Shown: positions 35,531 to 48,000 of the stretch, in pieces
How the letters are laid out: each line of letters begins with the position of its first letter
How positions within the stretch are numbered: the first letter of the stretch is position 1
Assembly (NCBI GenBank): GCA_027627225.1
Contig: CM051033.1
Coordinates: 49,598,516 to 49,662,515, forward strand
Direction: 5' to 3'
DNA: 64,000 nt
Source: Congeria kusceri
Taxonomy: Eukaryota > Mollusca > Bivalvia > Myida > Dreissenidae
Notes under the pieces: model-generated
Seen by the model: only the letters and a program-made list of their open reading frames with translations
Database searches by the model: none
What the model was told of the DNA's origin: nothing
Made by a program: the position numbers and the translations under genes

Positions 35531-36116
35531 ACATCTCAAACTAAGCAAATATTCAACTAATAGAAATGTTTGACTGGTGGCTTATACACGCCATGAAATG
35601 AAGCTTTCTTCCATTGCGCTCAGTAACACGGCTGATACAATCTAACGTGGAAAAAAATGTTCGTCGGGTGCACCCGAAGGCGCCTTACGTCTGATTCAAT
35701 CACAAACTCCTAGAGTTGCGAAATGTGTTTGATTCGCTGGAACAGCAATGTACAAATAAGGTTCATTAGAATATTACACAACTGGAATTCCTTACTCATA
35801 TGTATTGAACATCAGACGAAGGTTTATTGTTTTCCTTTCGATCGTGTGTAAAAGCATCATGCGGATATTGCTAACATTAACTTACAGTAACAACGCCAGT
35901 AACCCAACGCGATATGCATGAGAGGAATATGTAACAGATACTAAATACAACTAATTATTAGAAATAAATTTGCCAAATAGTTAACTGCTTGTTGACATTT
36001 AGTGTTTGTAAATGTGTGAACACATATTGAATCACTTTCCAGTTTAAGATGCAATTTCACGTCTGCGAGGCTGAACAAATATTACGTTTAAATAACATTT
36101 GAATTTTAAAATGAGG

Positions 36117-36369
36117 CGCGTCGTGAATAAACCGGTCTTAATGCATGTGCGTAAAGTATCGTCCCGGATTAGCCTGTGCAGTCCGCACAGGCTAATCCGG
36201 GACGACACTTCCGCCTACAGTGGAATTATGTTTAGAAGAGACTTCATTGAAACAGAAAATACCATACAAGCGGAAAGTACCGTCCTGGATTAGCCTGTGC
36301 GGACTGCACAGGCTAATCCGGGACGACACTTTACGCACATGCATTAAGACCTGTTTTCTCACGACGCGC
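36117..36369. mobile_element. Fold-back palindromic element, copy 4 (full length, 253 bp)
   Basis: Ends are GCGCGTCGTGA and TCACGACGCGC. Arms of about 97 bp (36117-36213 and 36273-36369) are imperfect inverted repeats. Each arm carries its own palindrome, GGATTAGCCTGTGC-5 bp-GCACAGGCTAATCC. It is the best preserved copy and defines the family. Non-autonomous; the transposase source is unknown. Confidence 0.88.
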
Positions 36370-37189
36370 AGCAAATGATGGGGCTGCATGTATTTAAATT
36401 GAAGCCAAGTCTGCTAAGGAGTGTCCACATTAAGCATGCGTATTCCCGATTTCAAGATACCAACTAAATAAATGCACCTGCTCAAGCATATTTGTGTATG
36501 CATTAAATAACAATGAATGTCGAAATATCATGATGTATGGTCATTACAAATGCTAGCACAGAATAAAACTATTATAAAATTTACACTTATGCATTATGCA
36601 TAACTCAAAATAGTCCATACATATGCATACACAGTTGAATAGGTTCAAAAGCATGACGGTATGAATAGAGTTTTGAAGTATTCACTCTCAGACTGCAAAG
36701 GCAAATTTACTATTACACGTCATAATATAATTTCCGAATCAATGCCATTTTGAAATATTCACTGCCAAACTGCTATGACAAACTTAATCTTACACATTAT
36801 TATATAATTTCCATAACAATGTCATCGGAATTATCCAATAACTAGACTAATCTGTACAGACAAAGTATATTATGTTCTATTTTGGGCGAAAATATTGTGT
36901 TTTATTAAACTAAATATTTCAAAAACGGCGTCACAAAACTCAATTTAGTCAACGCAAATATTCAAAATAGACCAAAACTTAAGGTATTCTAGCCCCATCT
37001 GCACTGCACATGCTACGTTTGCTATGAACTATGATTGCATATGAAGTTTGTTACACTGCAATGCCAATAACGAAATTGACAATGGGTGTGCGTTTATCAG
37101 GTCCTCCCGCGCCGGAGCTGCATTATATGAGGACCCGGGGTCTGTCCTATCACCCCTGCCTAATTTACTTAAAGGCTCATCGAAAGTTG

Positions 37190-37420
37190 AGATGAATTTT
37201 GAATGATAGCTGCAATTTCCAGCTATTTATTTGTTACAGATTTTTTTTAAATTTTGGTGGGGTCTTGTGCTGTGGGAGGAAGCAGAAGTTCCCTGAGGAA
37301 GCCCCACCTGTCCGGAATGTGACGACCAACCAAACTTACATGCGCCGAGTGGGGAGCGAACCCAGAATGCCTAAATGAGAAGTGAGTGTACCAACCACTG
37401 CTATAGCCGGACAGCGACGA
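37190..37420 (-). mobile_element. tRNA-derived SINE
   Basis: On the minus strand the head reads GTCCGGCTATAGCAGTGGTT (A box) and, at tRNA spacing, GGGTTCGCTCCCCACTCGG (B box). It continues into GGACAGGTGGGGCTTCCTC and GCTTCCTCCCACAGCACAAG, a phrase I recognise as a conserved central segment of broadly distributed invertebrate SINEs, though I cannot name the domain securely. It is GC-rich against its surroundings. The tail is unclear and may reach 37090. Confidence 0.7.
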
Positions 37421-37671
37421 AATTGAAAATGCATGTGTTTTATGTTTATATATAATATTTAAGCTTTATTAATTACGGTTATATCACTGGTAGAGTCGCA
37501 ACAGTACAGCATGCCAAAATAGTTAATTTTAAAAATACATGGAAGATCGAATTTATTTGTATTGATGATGATTGATTGTATACAGCAAGTTGCAAATGCA
37601 ATTTAATGTTTGGTGCTTCGTTAAAACGATGGTTGTTCTGCTTGTACAATGCTAATAACAAGGTCAACGAA

Positions 37672-39350
37672 CCACATACTTGCATCATATTACGTTGCAG
37701 GAACATAATAAAACAAATCCATAAGCAAATGTTTACATAATTTGCTACGTCAGGAAGAAGTCAATGGAAATTACGTCGATCCCTAAGAAATCAAATGGAC
37801 TCGAGAAAATAATTATTTTCATGCAGAGGAATATTAACCGGCATTGTTCGGACAGTTTGTAATACGCTATTAGGCAACAACTGAAATAACACTGCGGCGC
37901 ATATTAAAAGCAAAGAATAGCCATGGGTTTTAATTACTTGGAAACGTTGTGTTACATAACTGCACTGGGTAAATTCAAATCGCAAAGGTTTTAAATGGAC
38001 TATGTCATCGAAACGGGCTTCAAGGGGCAATTTCTAAATAAAATCTGAAATTAAGATATCAATACTTGCATATAATATCGGTTAAAACATGGTATATATA
38101 TTGGGAAAAGAGTGAATGCATTCAACTATAAAACTCAATTTATAATAAGGGTCGTGTATGTTTGACTCTTTTCATATTTACATTTTGACGTCAGAATTGT
38201 GAGGTTTTTTGTATAACCATAGTTGGCACACGACTCAATACCAAGCAGAGTAGCGTATTAGAATAAAGCTCTGTCTACTGTCATTTCTTCGTCTGGCTCC
38301 TTAGTCGTAAGTTCGATACCCACTTGGGATTTTAATGTTTTTGATTTTGTTTGCTTATTCGTTTCAATCAAATATCTCATTGTGTATTATATTATTTTTA
38401 TTTTTTATACAATGCAAATGCCTTAGTATGGTGGATTTCTATAATAAAATATCATGTATAGTGCAATATTAACCCAATTTTTCGTTGACATAGTCCCTTA
38501 AAGCTGTCAGCGTAATGTCCTTGAATCGAGACTGCTTAGACATCTTGTAAGAAAGATGATCAACAGAAGCTCGTTATTATTAGTGTTATGGTAAATACTA
38601 AGCTGTAACAATTGCATATCATGGCAGAGCATTTAAAGATCAAATATGTCATTAGCAAATCTACCATTTTCTTCTAAACCCTTGTACCATATATGTTTAC
38701 GCACGCATGGAAATTGCGCCACGTTCTTGACAAACATATATACATATTGCTAAAGCGTGGGATTTTAAAATAGTTGAACTTATATATTCATTGTATGTAC
38801 GATCCATCCTCTGATCGATACATTTCTGCAACTTTTCAAGATGTTTGTAGTTTTTTAGTGTCATTTCAAGTTGCTTTATTGAATCAGAACCATTAAAATG
38901 CATGTCTTCCTTAGTAACATTTGCAAAGCACAGTCGTTATAATTAGACTGTCGTATTGCTTCAAACTTATGTTGTCTCATTTTTGTTACATCGGTTAATA
39001 TTAATTTATTAATCCATTTATTTACTGACCATCTTGTATATGGAACTTGTTTGCAAATATGCTTTTGCACTTTTATAAATGCACGATATTTGCCAGCGGA
39101 AGTATTTTCGTAACTTTTTTCAGCGACTACCTAGTGCAAATATATAGCCGTTGACTGCACGTTGGGCAACTATGTTCAGGCATGTTCGCTGGTGTGACGT
39201 CATGCCCTGCGCAAATCAATAAAAATGGACTAGTGTAATACAGTTAGTTGCTTATTAGAGGAACGTTAAGTCTATTTCAATGTTGCAGTTTCCTTAATCA
39301 TGCTTATCGAATATCAGCTGATACGTAATTCTTTGATCTATTGTAAAAGC
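37672..39350 (+). repeat. Segmental duplicate with module M copy 4 (partner 46.53-48.0 kb)
   Basis: Landmarks shared with 46.53-48.0 kb include CGTCAGGAAGAA (37747), ATTACTTGG, GACTGCTTAGACATCTTGTAAGAAAGATG, CGCATGGAAATTGCGCCACGTTCTTG (38704 versus 46976), the TTTGCACTTTTATAA block (39062) and AATGGACTAGTGTAATACA (39227 versus 47850). The TIR element at 37991-38501 interrupts it. No gene is recognised inside; minus-strand frames of 64-79 codons are unsupported. Confidence 0.75.
37991..38501. mobile_element. TIR element, copy 2 (511 bp, TTAA-flanked MITE)
   Basis: Ends TTAAATGGACTATGTCATCG and CGTTGACATAGTCCCTTAA match copy 1 at 11830. Interior landmarks are also shared (GTATAACCATAGTT, TGGCTCCTTAGTCGTAAGTTCGATA). 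It lies within module M; flanks read AAAGGTT|TTAA...TTAA|AGCTGTCAGCG, while the paralogue at 18.29 kb reads CAGGTTTCTAGCAATCAGCG without the element. Confidence 0.85.
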
Positions 39351-40334
39351 AATGTGTGCCATGTCCTTATGTACATAAGTTATTAATGACTTTCAAATAT
39401 TAGACGAGAATCTGGTCAGTTTGATACGATGTAAGCCTCGCCAATAAATTTATAAACGAGGCCAATACGGGAAAAACGCGGCCAATATGGAAAAACGCGG
39501 CCAATATGAGATTCGGCTAATCAGGATTCAGGATTAGCTCAGCCTTATACGAGATCAGATTTTTGCATTTTTTTTACGCCATTTTTAAAACGCTAAGTGT
39601 ATTATTCACTTTGTATTTGTTACGATAAGTTTCTACAGTTAGCACTCCCATGTTTACAGAGACGCGATCGGGTTAACAGTGCATATCAATTTGTGGTGTT
39701 AAACCTTTTGCGACTTTTGAAATTGCAGCAAACGTCACATAAAGCAAACATTTTTCTTAAGTTCTTAACAAAGCGCATTCGATTTACTGACGCCTGCAAT
39801 GGATGAAGAGAAAATACAGGAGATGCTAGCGATATATTGAACCTGAAGTCGCTTGCTAGCAAGGAAGCAAAAGAAGTCAAACAATAATTACATGATTTTG
39901 TGGACGCGGACAGTGTCAATGATGCCTTCTGGAAGGTCTAAGATGCCAGAGGTCAGGGAGTTCCTAGAGAAGTCCGCAGATCCCCAGTTCGTTGGCGAAC
40001 CAACTGCTGGACATTTCCAGTCAGTGAACTATGACGACACAATGAAATTTGTGGATGAAAATAAAGCAAAGAATGCTGTATACAAGACTCGAAGTGACTT
40101 AAAAATGTTCACAGATTGGGCTAAAAGCATTGGAGAACTCAGGTCTGTGGAGACAATTCCACCAGAGGAACTTGACCACATCCTTGCCAAATTTTTTATG
40201 GGTAAGCGTATTTTACGTACTTTCATTCAATGATTTTTGCCACGGTACCTATTTACTTTTTCATGAATTGTCCTGCAGTCATTTACTGTGTATGTATTTT
40301 TTGTCAGTAATTTTCCCATCGGACACCTGGCACT

Positions 40335-40915
40335 AAAGAGTATAAAATAGCTACGGGACAGATTGCTGTGAAAAATGTATGTGACAATAGTATATTCTCT
40401 AAAGCCAGAAATCTTCTACTCTTCTACGAGTTACCAACCATCTATGATTTACATCAACACCCGCCACAAAAACAAAAGTGGAAACATATACTTAAAATGC
40501 AGTTAAAAAGAAAGTAGAAGAAGCGTGGAAGGAAGAAGTTCTCAACAAATTATCTTTAAAGTACATCAATCCTAACCCCCTCAAGGTCGGTGTGTGCCAC
40601 CCTGTATATCAATCCGTTAGACCTAACATCCAAGATGTCTAACGAGCAGAGATAAAAGCGAGACTACTCACTGGGACCTCTATACTACAATCAAACAGAG
40701 CAAAGTTTAATCAATTTGATGTTGACCCAACATGTAGACTGTGTAATTATGGCCCGGAAACAAAAGAACATATCTTAGCAGAGTGTACTGTCTTGGCTCC
40801 TTACAGAGCAAACTTTAATTTGATACTATCGAAACTGTCGAAACTAAAACTAATATTCTTGTTATATATAAAACACTCTGGTGTGAACAGTCCAGGACCA
40901 GTTGGATATACACTG
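40335..40915 (+). pseudogene. LINE ORF2 C-terminal fragment nested in the Crypton relic
   Basis: Frames read GQIAVKNVCDNSIFSKARNL and LLFYELPTIYDL; then, after a +1 shift near 40500, KKKVEEAWKEEVLNKLSLKY; a TAA near 40640; then EIKARLLTGTSILQSNRAKF and CRLCNYGPETKEHILAEC. The last is a C-X2-C-X8-H-X4-C knuckle like that ending the LINE at 0.7-6.0 kb, but from a different LINE lineage. It separates two pieces of the recombinase and is in the same orientation. Confidence 0.75.
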
Positions 40916-41961
40916 TAGGGTTTAGTTTCTCAACTTCACTGGTTTTGTTAGTTTTATATAGATACGTCAAGGATCATGTAAAGTTTGGTATCAAGCGTGA
41001 CAGTAAATTTTCCCACTCCAGTCGGGTTCTCGAGTCCGAAAGGAAATACCTTAAATCATTTTGGAACAAGAATCAACAAGCCGAACCCTTGACAAGAGAG
41101 GAGATAGAGAAGCTGAGGAATAAAGGACTTCTCGGATGTGGTAATGTCCTTAAATAAATAGGAACAACAGTTTTTGAATTATTTGAGCTTTGATTTTATT
41201 ATATACTAAGACCAACATTTTTTGTATCTTTACGGGAGTCCCTACCATAATTTTAAACAAAAACAAACAAAAATAAAAGTAACAATTGTGAATTTTATCT
41301 ATAGTTTCCCCGCCGACTTGGTATGTTATTTATAGCACATGTACTAGTAACAAGGACATATACATGTTTGGAAAAGTATGAAGTAAGAAATGTATCTGCT
41401 CAAATACTTAAAAGAGTTTCAAACTAATGAGTTAACTTTTAAACTAGCATGTCTTTAAAGAGTTTGTTTTTAGCCGTGACTGTTAAAAATGTCTTCAGTT
41501 TTAACGTAAAAAATGCTCTTCCTTTAAGTTATAATGTTTATTTTTTTAGTCGACTGCTGTAAAACAAGTGATTTTTATTTGTATTAATCCCTCATGAATG
41601 AAAGTTTCATAATGTTTTCCGTAAGACAATTAAAATACTTTTGTTTATTTTAGTTAATTTATTGATGCAAGTTCATACGTCCCTTAAGTTTGTTGCATAG
41701 GTAATGATCTATTGCTATATTTTTAATTGCAGATGCAAATTTTAACTTGGCAGTCTGTTTTATTTCAGAAACTCCGAAGCAGTTATTATACACTGTCTGG
41801 TTAAACAATGGCATTTTCTTTGTTTACGTGGACAACAATACCATACTTATCTGCTGTGGGGAGATATTATGTTAAAGAAGACTACCGATGGAAGGGAATA
41901 TTTGGAGTTTACTTGTAGTTGATAAGATTTTGACGTAGAGCTTTCCTTCTTTGTTCGCCCC

Positions 41962-42185
41962 CACCAAGTTAGCTCAGTTGGTAGAACGTCAAACTAAGAA
42001 TCGTCAGAACACCAGACGATGGGAGTTCAAAACCCACCATGGGAAGAATTTGTCATTGGTGATTGAACTCAGACTGGGTCCAATGTTCGTTGGTGTCCCT
42101 CCGGGAAAATATATGGCAAAGTATTCAGCTTCTTGCATATAAATTCAATGGGTTATAATGTCCATGTTGTTGGTCCAGCCATAGC
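41962..42185 (+). mobile_element. tRNA-derived SINE between recombinase exons
   Basis: The A box TAGCTCAGTTGG (41970-41981) is perfect, with B-box-like AGTTCAAAACC (42024-42034). The body follows (ACTCAGACTGGGTCC, GTGTCCCTCCGGGAAAATAT, AAATTCAATGGGTTATAATG). The 63-codon frame over it is a shadow. A working tRNA is excluded by the degenerate B box and unpaired stems. Confidence 0.75.
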
Positions 42186-43399
42186 GATCAAGAGGAAATA
42201 CCTTCAATCAACAGTATGATGTTTAGTATTAAAAGACAATACAAATAAAAAAAGACATTGTTAGGAGTTGAAAAAGTGTAATTAATTGTTTCTTTCAGAA
42301 AGAAGAACAAAAAAAAACCACGAAGTGGGGCAAAGTCAACAGATGCCAAAAAGGTAAAGCCCAAGGCTCTTGAGAGGCCGGAGGACGCATGTTGTCCAGT
42401 TAAGATAGATAAAGCCTACAGAGATCATCGACCAACTGATTACATGGGACCGGAGTCAAGGTTTTATCTGCAAAATATAAAATCTACTATCTCAGATGTT
42501 TGGTATAGTAGTTGTCCAGTAGGGAAGGATAAACTGTGAAGAATGATGAATTCTTTGGCTGAAGAAGGAGAGCTTGAGAGGAGAAAAGTTAATCATTCCT
42601 GTAGAAAAACATTCGCTACGGCCTCAGACCAATACGGCTGTCTTCAGCCAAGTAACAAGGCCAATATGAATTTAACTCATTAATAACATTATATTATTAA
42701 CGTCACATACAACATCATGAAAATAAATTTACTAAATAAACACGATGTGATTACGAGTAGTGTATACATTAGATACTAAATGGCAATTAAGGTACAACTA
42801 AAAATGCATATTACACATATGAGTTATTAATAGTAATGCACAATAGCAACCGAAGTGTCAATCAACTCTTTACTGATGAATAGTTTGTGAAAATGATTGC
42901 GCTCATATTAAAGCACTGTGCATTTTGAAATGCAATTGCATGCCTGCGCATAAAAGGCGGATTGTCATAATGCGGTATATCTGCATCTCAATGGACCGTC
43001 CTAAAGGCTTTGAATGTTTTATATTTGTATGCTTAACACATGTATGGCATCTGTGATATATACTTGTTTTCAAATGTATTTGTATCCATTATATATGTAT
43101 CCATTCAATAAGCACGCATTTCTCACAAAGGTTACACACCATCTTTAACATAAAAACACACAGACAATAAGATGAGTCTGAATTTTGCCACTTTCACTGT
43201 TTGTGTGGCATTAAATAGCAACCACAAAAAGGAATAACATTTCCATTGCTTGTATTACTTGCAGATGACAACTAATTTAACGACTCTGTCATTAACCCCT
43301 AAAATAAAAATATTAAACTATATATCAGTATATTTTACTGTTGCAAGTAGCGAGTTCTGACTTATTGCATTTTTATGTATTTACAAACTGCCAAGTATG

Positions 43400-45300
43400 C
43401 ATTTAACATTGTTATTTCCACTAGGAAAAGTTATACCGTTTTTAGTTGTAGTAATGGTGCATTATAATTATATTAAAATAAAACCAAACAAACGTCTACA
43501 AGCAAAATAAGCAAGCAACGTTTCAATGTGCCAAATGTTAATTTAAACCTATTTTTTCAGCCTTGTTCATTTAGATTTGTATTTGGGCTCACGTATTGCT
43601 GTTTCAATCGTTATCATCTATTTACGCTACTCCAGTAGGCAATAAGTTTCTCCCGATCGCAAGGCGAACATTTCGTGTTGAAAGCCTGGGGCTTATTGCG
43701 ATAGTTTCGAGTCCGTTTTCCGATTTAAACCAGTACTTGATATCTTTAGATAGGGTAATTGGAACGCTACTCCAGTAGGATTCAATTTCTCCTGATCGCA
43801 AGGCGGAAATAATATCTTTTCATTACTACTAGTTTTACTTCCAAGTGAGATTTGTGTTTGGGCTAACGCAGTGCTTAATGAAAAGTACAAAGTTTCCCTA
43901 TTTAATCATCTCGTATATTCGCTAATCGAAGGGAGAAAACCTTATCAGCTGCGTTATTAGCATTTCCTGAGACACGCAACGGAGCTATACGGCTTACCGT
44001 TTTAGAAACAATGAATACTGATGACAGTATGTTCTTCATTATAACAAGGCAAGTACACAACTCCAATCAACACGAGCATTGCTATTGTAGGAAAATACCT
44101 CTCATCTGTGATGTATTCTAACTGACCATATGATTAATATAATTTGTGGTGCTGTAAACATAGCTTTTTTCATAATATAGTATTGCATTGACGGCATACT
44201 ATTGATTTAGTTAGCACTACTTCAGCGCACCCCAAAGCAACAGGCATTCTTCAGTTGTAGAAATGATATTTGTGATCTTCAAGTAATGCCAGTCAAATAT
44301 GTCGTGTCACTCTCGTATTTTACGTAACCTTACGTATAACGGTGGCGTTCAATAAAGACGTGTTACAACTGCTTCATAACATAAAGGCAAACGTATTTTC
44401 CATAATACGTAAATGGCGTAGATGCTCGATATAGTTGCAGTTTTAAACAGCTAAATTAGGCAAGGTTAGAAATGCTACACAAATAAACCATGCTGAAACT
44501 TTAGTTATTGCCAAATGCTGATAATCTTGGAATTAATTTGAAAAATATATAACGTGCTTTTGGCATTCAAACTCTTTAAGACAGGAATAATATGCATATC
44601 ATTCCGCAGAAAAATTAAAGACATATACATTCCATGATGTATCCATTTTGACATGTTTGCTTTTTGATAACCTTTGTCAAATATACAAACTTTGTGTATG
44701 ATTGTTATTACGCGATACATGTAAACACAAGAAATAAGACCATTGATTCGATATGCTTCTCTTTAAGCTAACATACCAAAAAAAATCGCCTTGTTGACAT
44801 GACGTAATTAATGTCACATATACATATATAATCACATATAAATTGTTTAATCAGTATATACATTCCCTGCGTGATGCCTTCCATTGTTTACGCCCGTCGT
44901 ATCGTGCTTCATTGACAAATTAGCCATAACAAGTGTTATCGTTGCGAAACTCTGGAGACGATAGTTTTGAAATTTATTGAATACCTAAGGGGTTATACTA
45001 GCGGCATTGCTCTTTTTGTTGTTTTTTTGACAGTTGTTTCTTATCATTTTCGTGTGACGAAATATTGTTTCCATATTTAGAATTTGTAAAAGAAGTGTTT
45101 ACAGCGTATAATGTAAACCCTAAATTAATATTCTTAGAAATAAATTGCCCTGTATGTGCTTAATAATATGCAATATTACTGGTGGCAAGCGTAAAAGTCA
45201 ACTAGAGAGAGTGTAGTTCTAGTAATTTTAAATTAATGCTCTATATACTAATTTATGCCAAACTTGTTTTGATTAAACACGAAGTACGGAGCAGTTTGAC
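43400..45300 (+). repeat. ~8-kb tandem segmental duplication, left copy, proximal part
   Basis: Matches 51.70-53.20 kb in order: CTACAAGCAAAATAAGCAAG (43494 versus 51747), GCGTTATTAGCATTTCCTGA (43951 versus 51977), AACACGAGCATTG (44076 versus 52100), TTCTAACTGACCATAT (44117 versus 52143), GGCGTTCAAT (44343 versus 52406) and GGTGGCAAGCGTAAAAGTCAA (45181 versus 53107). No frame is conserved. The intervening DNA holds no supported gene. Confidence 0.8.
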
Positions 45301-46530
45301 GTCGATTACTACGTCATGCGCACATAACGTCACTATTGTCAAAATATTCTCCAGACACTGAAACATACTTTCTATCACGAACTACCGATTTTCTATTAAA
45401 AAATACCCAATGCGTACAGGTTTAAATGTACCATTCTCGGCCGTATTTCTTTGTTTTTTATCTATGTGTATTTAAGAGTTTGAATTGATTTTCATAGCGC
45501 TGCTCCGATAGGTCAGAGTGTAAACTCAGACACACTGCGAAGTTCATAGGGACACCGCCTGGATTAAACGGAACCTGCTTAATCCGTTGGAAAACGAGGA
45601 ATTTAATAGTCATTGACGTGTTCTGTGCCCTGGTGGACAGCATTTTCTCAAAATACATCCATGTCTATAATTTTTTTAGGAAGAAATGAATAAGATCTCG
45701 GCGCATGAAGTGATAGAAATGGAACTATGGAATTGTTAAAAATCGTAATGATATATTATTTTTTTCATGTGAATATTACAAATACAAAATTGATTAAAAT
45801 GACATTTCATTTACTGATATTAAACATATTTAATATCAGACAGTTTTTTTTTCTAAAAATATAAAACGTTCACCGTGTCGTGGCTAGTTAGCAGCATTAA
45901 TACTAAGTTCAAACAGAAAAAGAGAATAATTTAATTTGCATACCGGCTTAATTTTCAACCGTAAATCGACAAAACCTTTTAAACACAAGTCCGAGAACGC
46001 CCTGCAGACGAATGTTCTTAATTCACGAATAACGTAGCATTCATTTCGGGATTTACCCAAACCTGCACTGATCCGGTCGACCTGTTAACGCTGCACTGAT
46101 CCGTTCGAACGTCAAACGTCGTCATTTTCGTCACTCGCGAAACACACTCCTCTATCGACATGCTCAAGCGATTTTTTTTTATTTGACGTCATAAAACGTG
46201 TAGATTTTGCACTCGTTTAAAATATATTTTACTGATGAGGTTGCAATAAATTAGGCAGATTCGCATGGAAATTACAAATTACGAAAAGTTTAAAAATCGA
46301 TTTACTGCTGATAATTTAAGAACAATCTTAAATGCTCCGTACTACAGTAGTTCTGTTGCCCAGGTTATGTAAACGAAGGGAATGTAGCGGTAGATTATGA
46401 TAAAAATGCACAATATTGTTAGTAATATACCTTTGAGCGTGTACACAAAAAGACATTGTTTTAAGATTATAATATTTCATTTTACAACACCGGTCTACGA
46501 ACGTTCCGGACAACCCTCGTATCAATACAT
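45300..46530. other. Noncoding stretch
   Basis: No gene. A short direct repeat is visible: CTGCACTGATCCGGTCGA at 46063 and CTGCACTGATCCGTTCGA at 46091. Confidence 0.4.
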
Positions 46531-48000
46531 ATGTTTATGCATATTATGCTTCATCAAGAAAAGCAACAACTGAATTAAGTTAATTCCTAAGAACTAAAAT
46601 CAAAACGAGATAACCGCGAGATAATCTCGACGTGAGAAGTAAAATCCTATATGATTACCCACAATGTACACACAGCTTGTAATACAGACACTATCGGAAC
46701 ATGAGACTGTGCATATTAAAAAGAAATGCATAGACTTCGGATCAAATTACTTGGTGAAATTGTTGTTGCATAAATGCAACGGGCCTAGATTAAGAAGACA
46801 AAAAATATCGCGCCGTCAGAGTTGGTTCCTTGCCTTGAGACTGTTATGCGTCTTTTAAGAAAGATGAAAAAGAGTCTCGTGAATGTATTTGTATTAATAC
46901 ATGTATGATATAAACTGGGTTAGAATTATTGATATAAAGGCATTCCATTGCGTGTCTTTAAATTTGTTCAAGCGCGCATGGGAATTGCACGACGTTCTTG
47001 GCGATCATTAATGCTGCCAACGCGTGGGTTGTTACAATATTAATCGTGGATGTATACATCACCGCAATATTTGGTTAACATTTTGTTCGTTATCTACGTG
47101 GTTTAATGTAGTTACATCTCACTTTTGTAAATACCAGTACGTGAGCAATGACATTTATCGTGAAAAACAGTAGTCGGGATATGTATAGACGTTGACAAAC
47201 TCTATTGCCATCAACATGTACATATTTTATGCTAATACCCCGTAGTGTTTAGTAATTATGATGCAAATGTTTTGACATTTGGAATAGCTTATAAAGTATT
47301 GTTGCACCTTAGACTTTATAAAAGGTTTGTAATGTTTTAGTATTCCATTTTAATGCCTAAAATGTATTTGGTCATTTTTGCGCCTGAACAATATGGGTGT
47401 AATGAATACTGATAAATAGAATATATGTTTTCCTTAACAAATTTACAAAGCACAGTCTTAATATTTAGTTAGGTTCGTGGTATTTCTTCACATGCATTAT
47501 TTCTATAAAAAAAAAGGAATTTCAATTACAAATCATTTCATGAATTGGGCATCCCATCTTGTTATCTGGAAATGCTGTGTTTATATGCGTTTTTACTTTT
47601 CACCGCCATTTGCAAGAGGTAGTATTTTTGTAAATTGTATCGGAGACTTCCCAGTGCAAAGCTAGTTTTAGACTTAAGTGTTACATAATGTGCACCTTAT
47701 ATGTTCGTAGAATGGGCTATTAAGGCTTGCATGAATACAGGGAGAAAAGTATAAAACGAATCATGTAATAGTTAACATAGCAACTTTCATTGTACGTTAG
47801 GGAACTATCTTCATGCATCATTGCGATGACATAACGTCATCTCGATAGAAATGGACTATTGTAATACATTTGATTATTTTTAGAGCAAAGTTAGGTCCAT
47901 TTTAATGTAACGTTATCCTTAATCACGCTAGTCGATTGCAAGTCCAACGTGTGCTTTCTCATAACTTGGAGCTATAACTTACGTGTCATAAACCCACAGA
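46530..48000 (+). repeat. Segmental duplicate with module M copy 5 (partner 37.67-39.35 kb)
   Basis: Carries the same landmarks as 37.67-39.35 kb but without the 511-bp TIR element. The offset is about 8.8 kb before the element and about 8.3 kb after it, as expected for an insertion in the partner. No coding frame is supported. Confidence 0.75.

Larger units (their letters stand above)
39853..42680 (+). pseudogene. Decayed Crypton-type tyrosine recombinase (DUF3504-like), exon pieces
   Basis: Pieces occur in protein order. 39853-40201 has a DLKMFTDWAKSIGEL...IPPEELDHILAKFF segment and a GTAAGC donor. 40945-41157 reads KFGIKRDSKFSHSSRVLESE and EPLTREEIEKL. 41769-41925, after a TTTATTTCAG acceptor, reads LLYTVWLNNGIFF and then, one frame over, LRGQQYHTYLLWGDI and KTTDGREYLEF. 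42298-42660, after TTTCTTTCAG, reads KIDKAYRDHRPTDYMGPESR and NHSCRKTFAT. LRG and HSCRKT fit the catalytic Arg and His-x-x-Arg boxes of tyrosine recombinases. The catalytic Tyr segment was not found. Frameshifts, a TGA at about 42536 and insertions make it non-functional. Such elements are cut-and-paste integrases, also domesticated as ZMYM/QRICH-like proteins. Confidence 0.75.

Noticed and set aside
41962..42035. Functional tRNA gene
   Set aside because: Degenerate B box, unpaired stems and a SINE body downstream.
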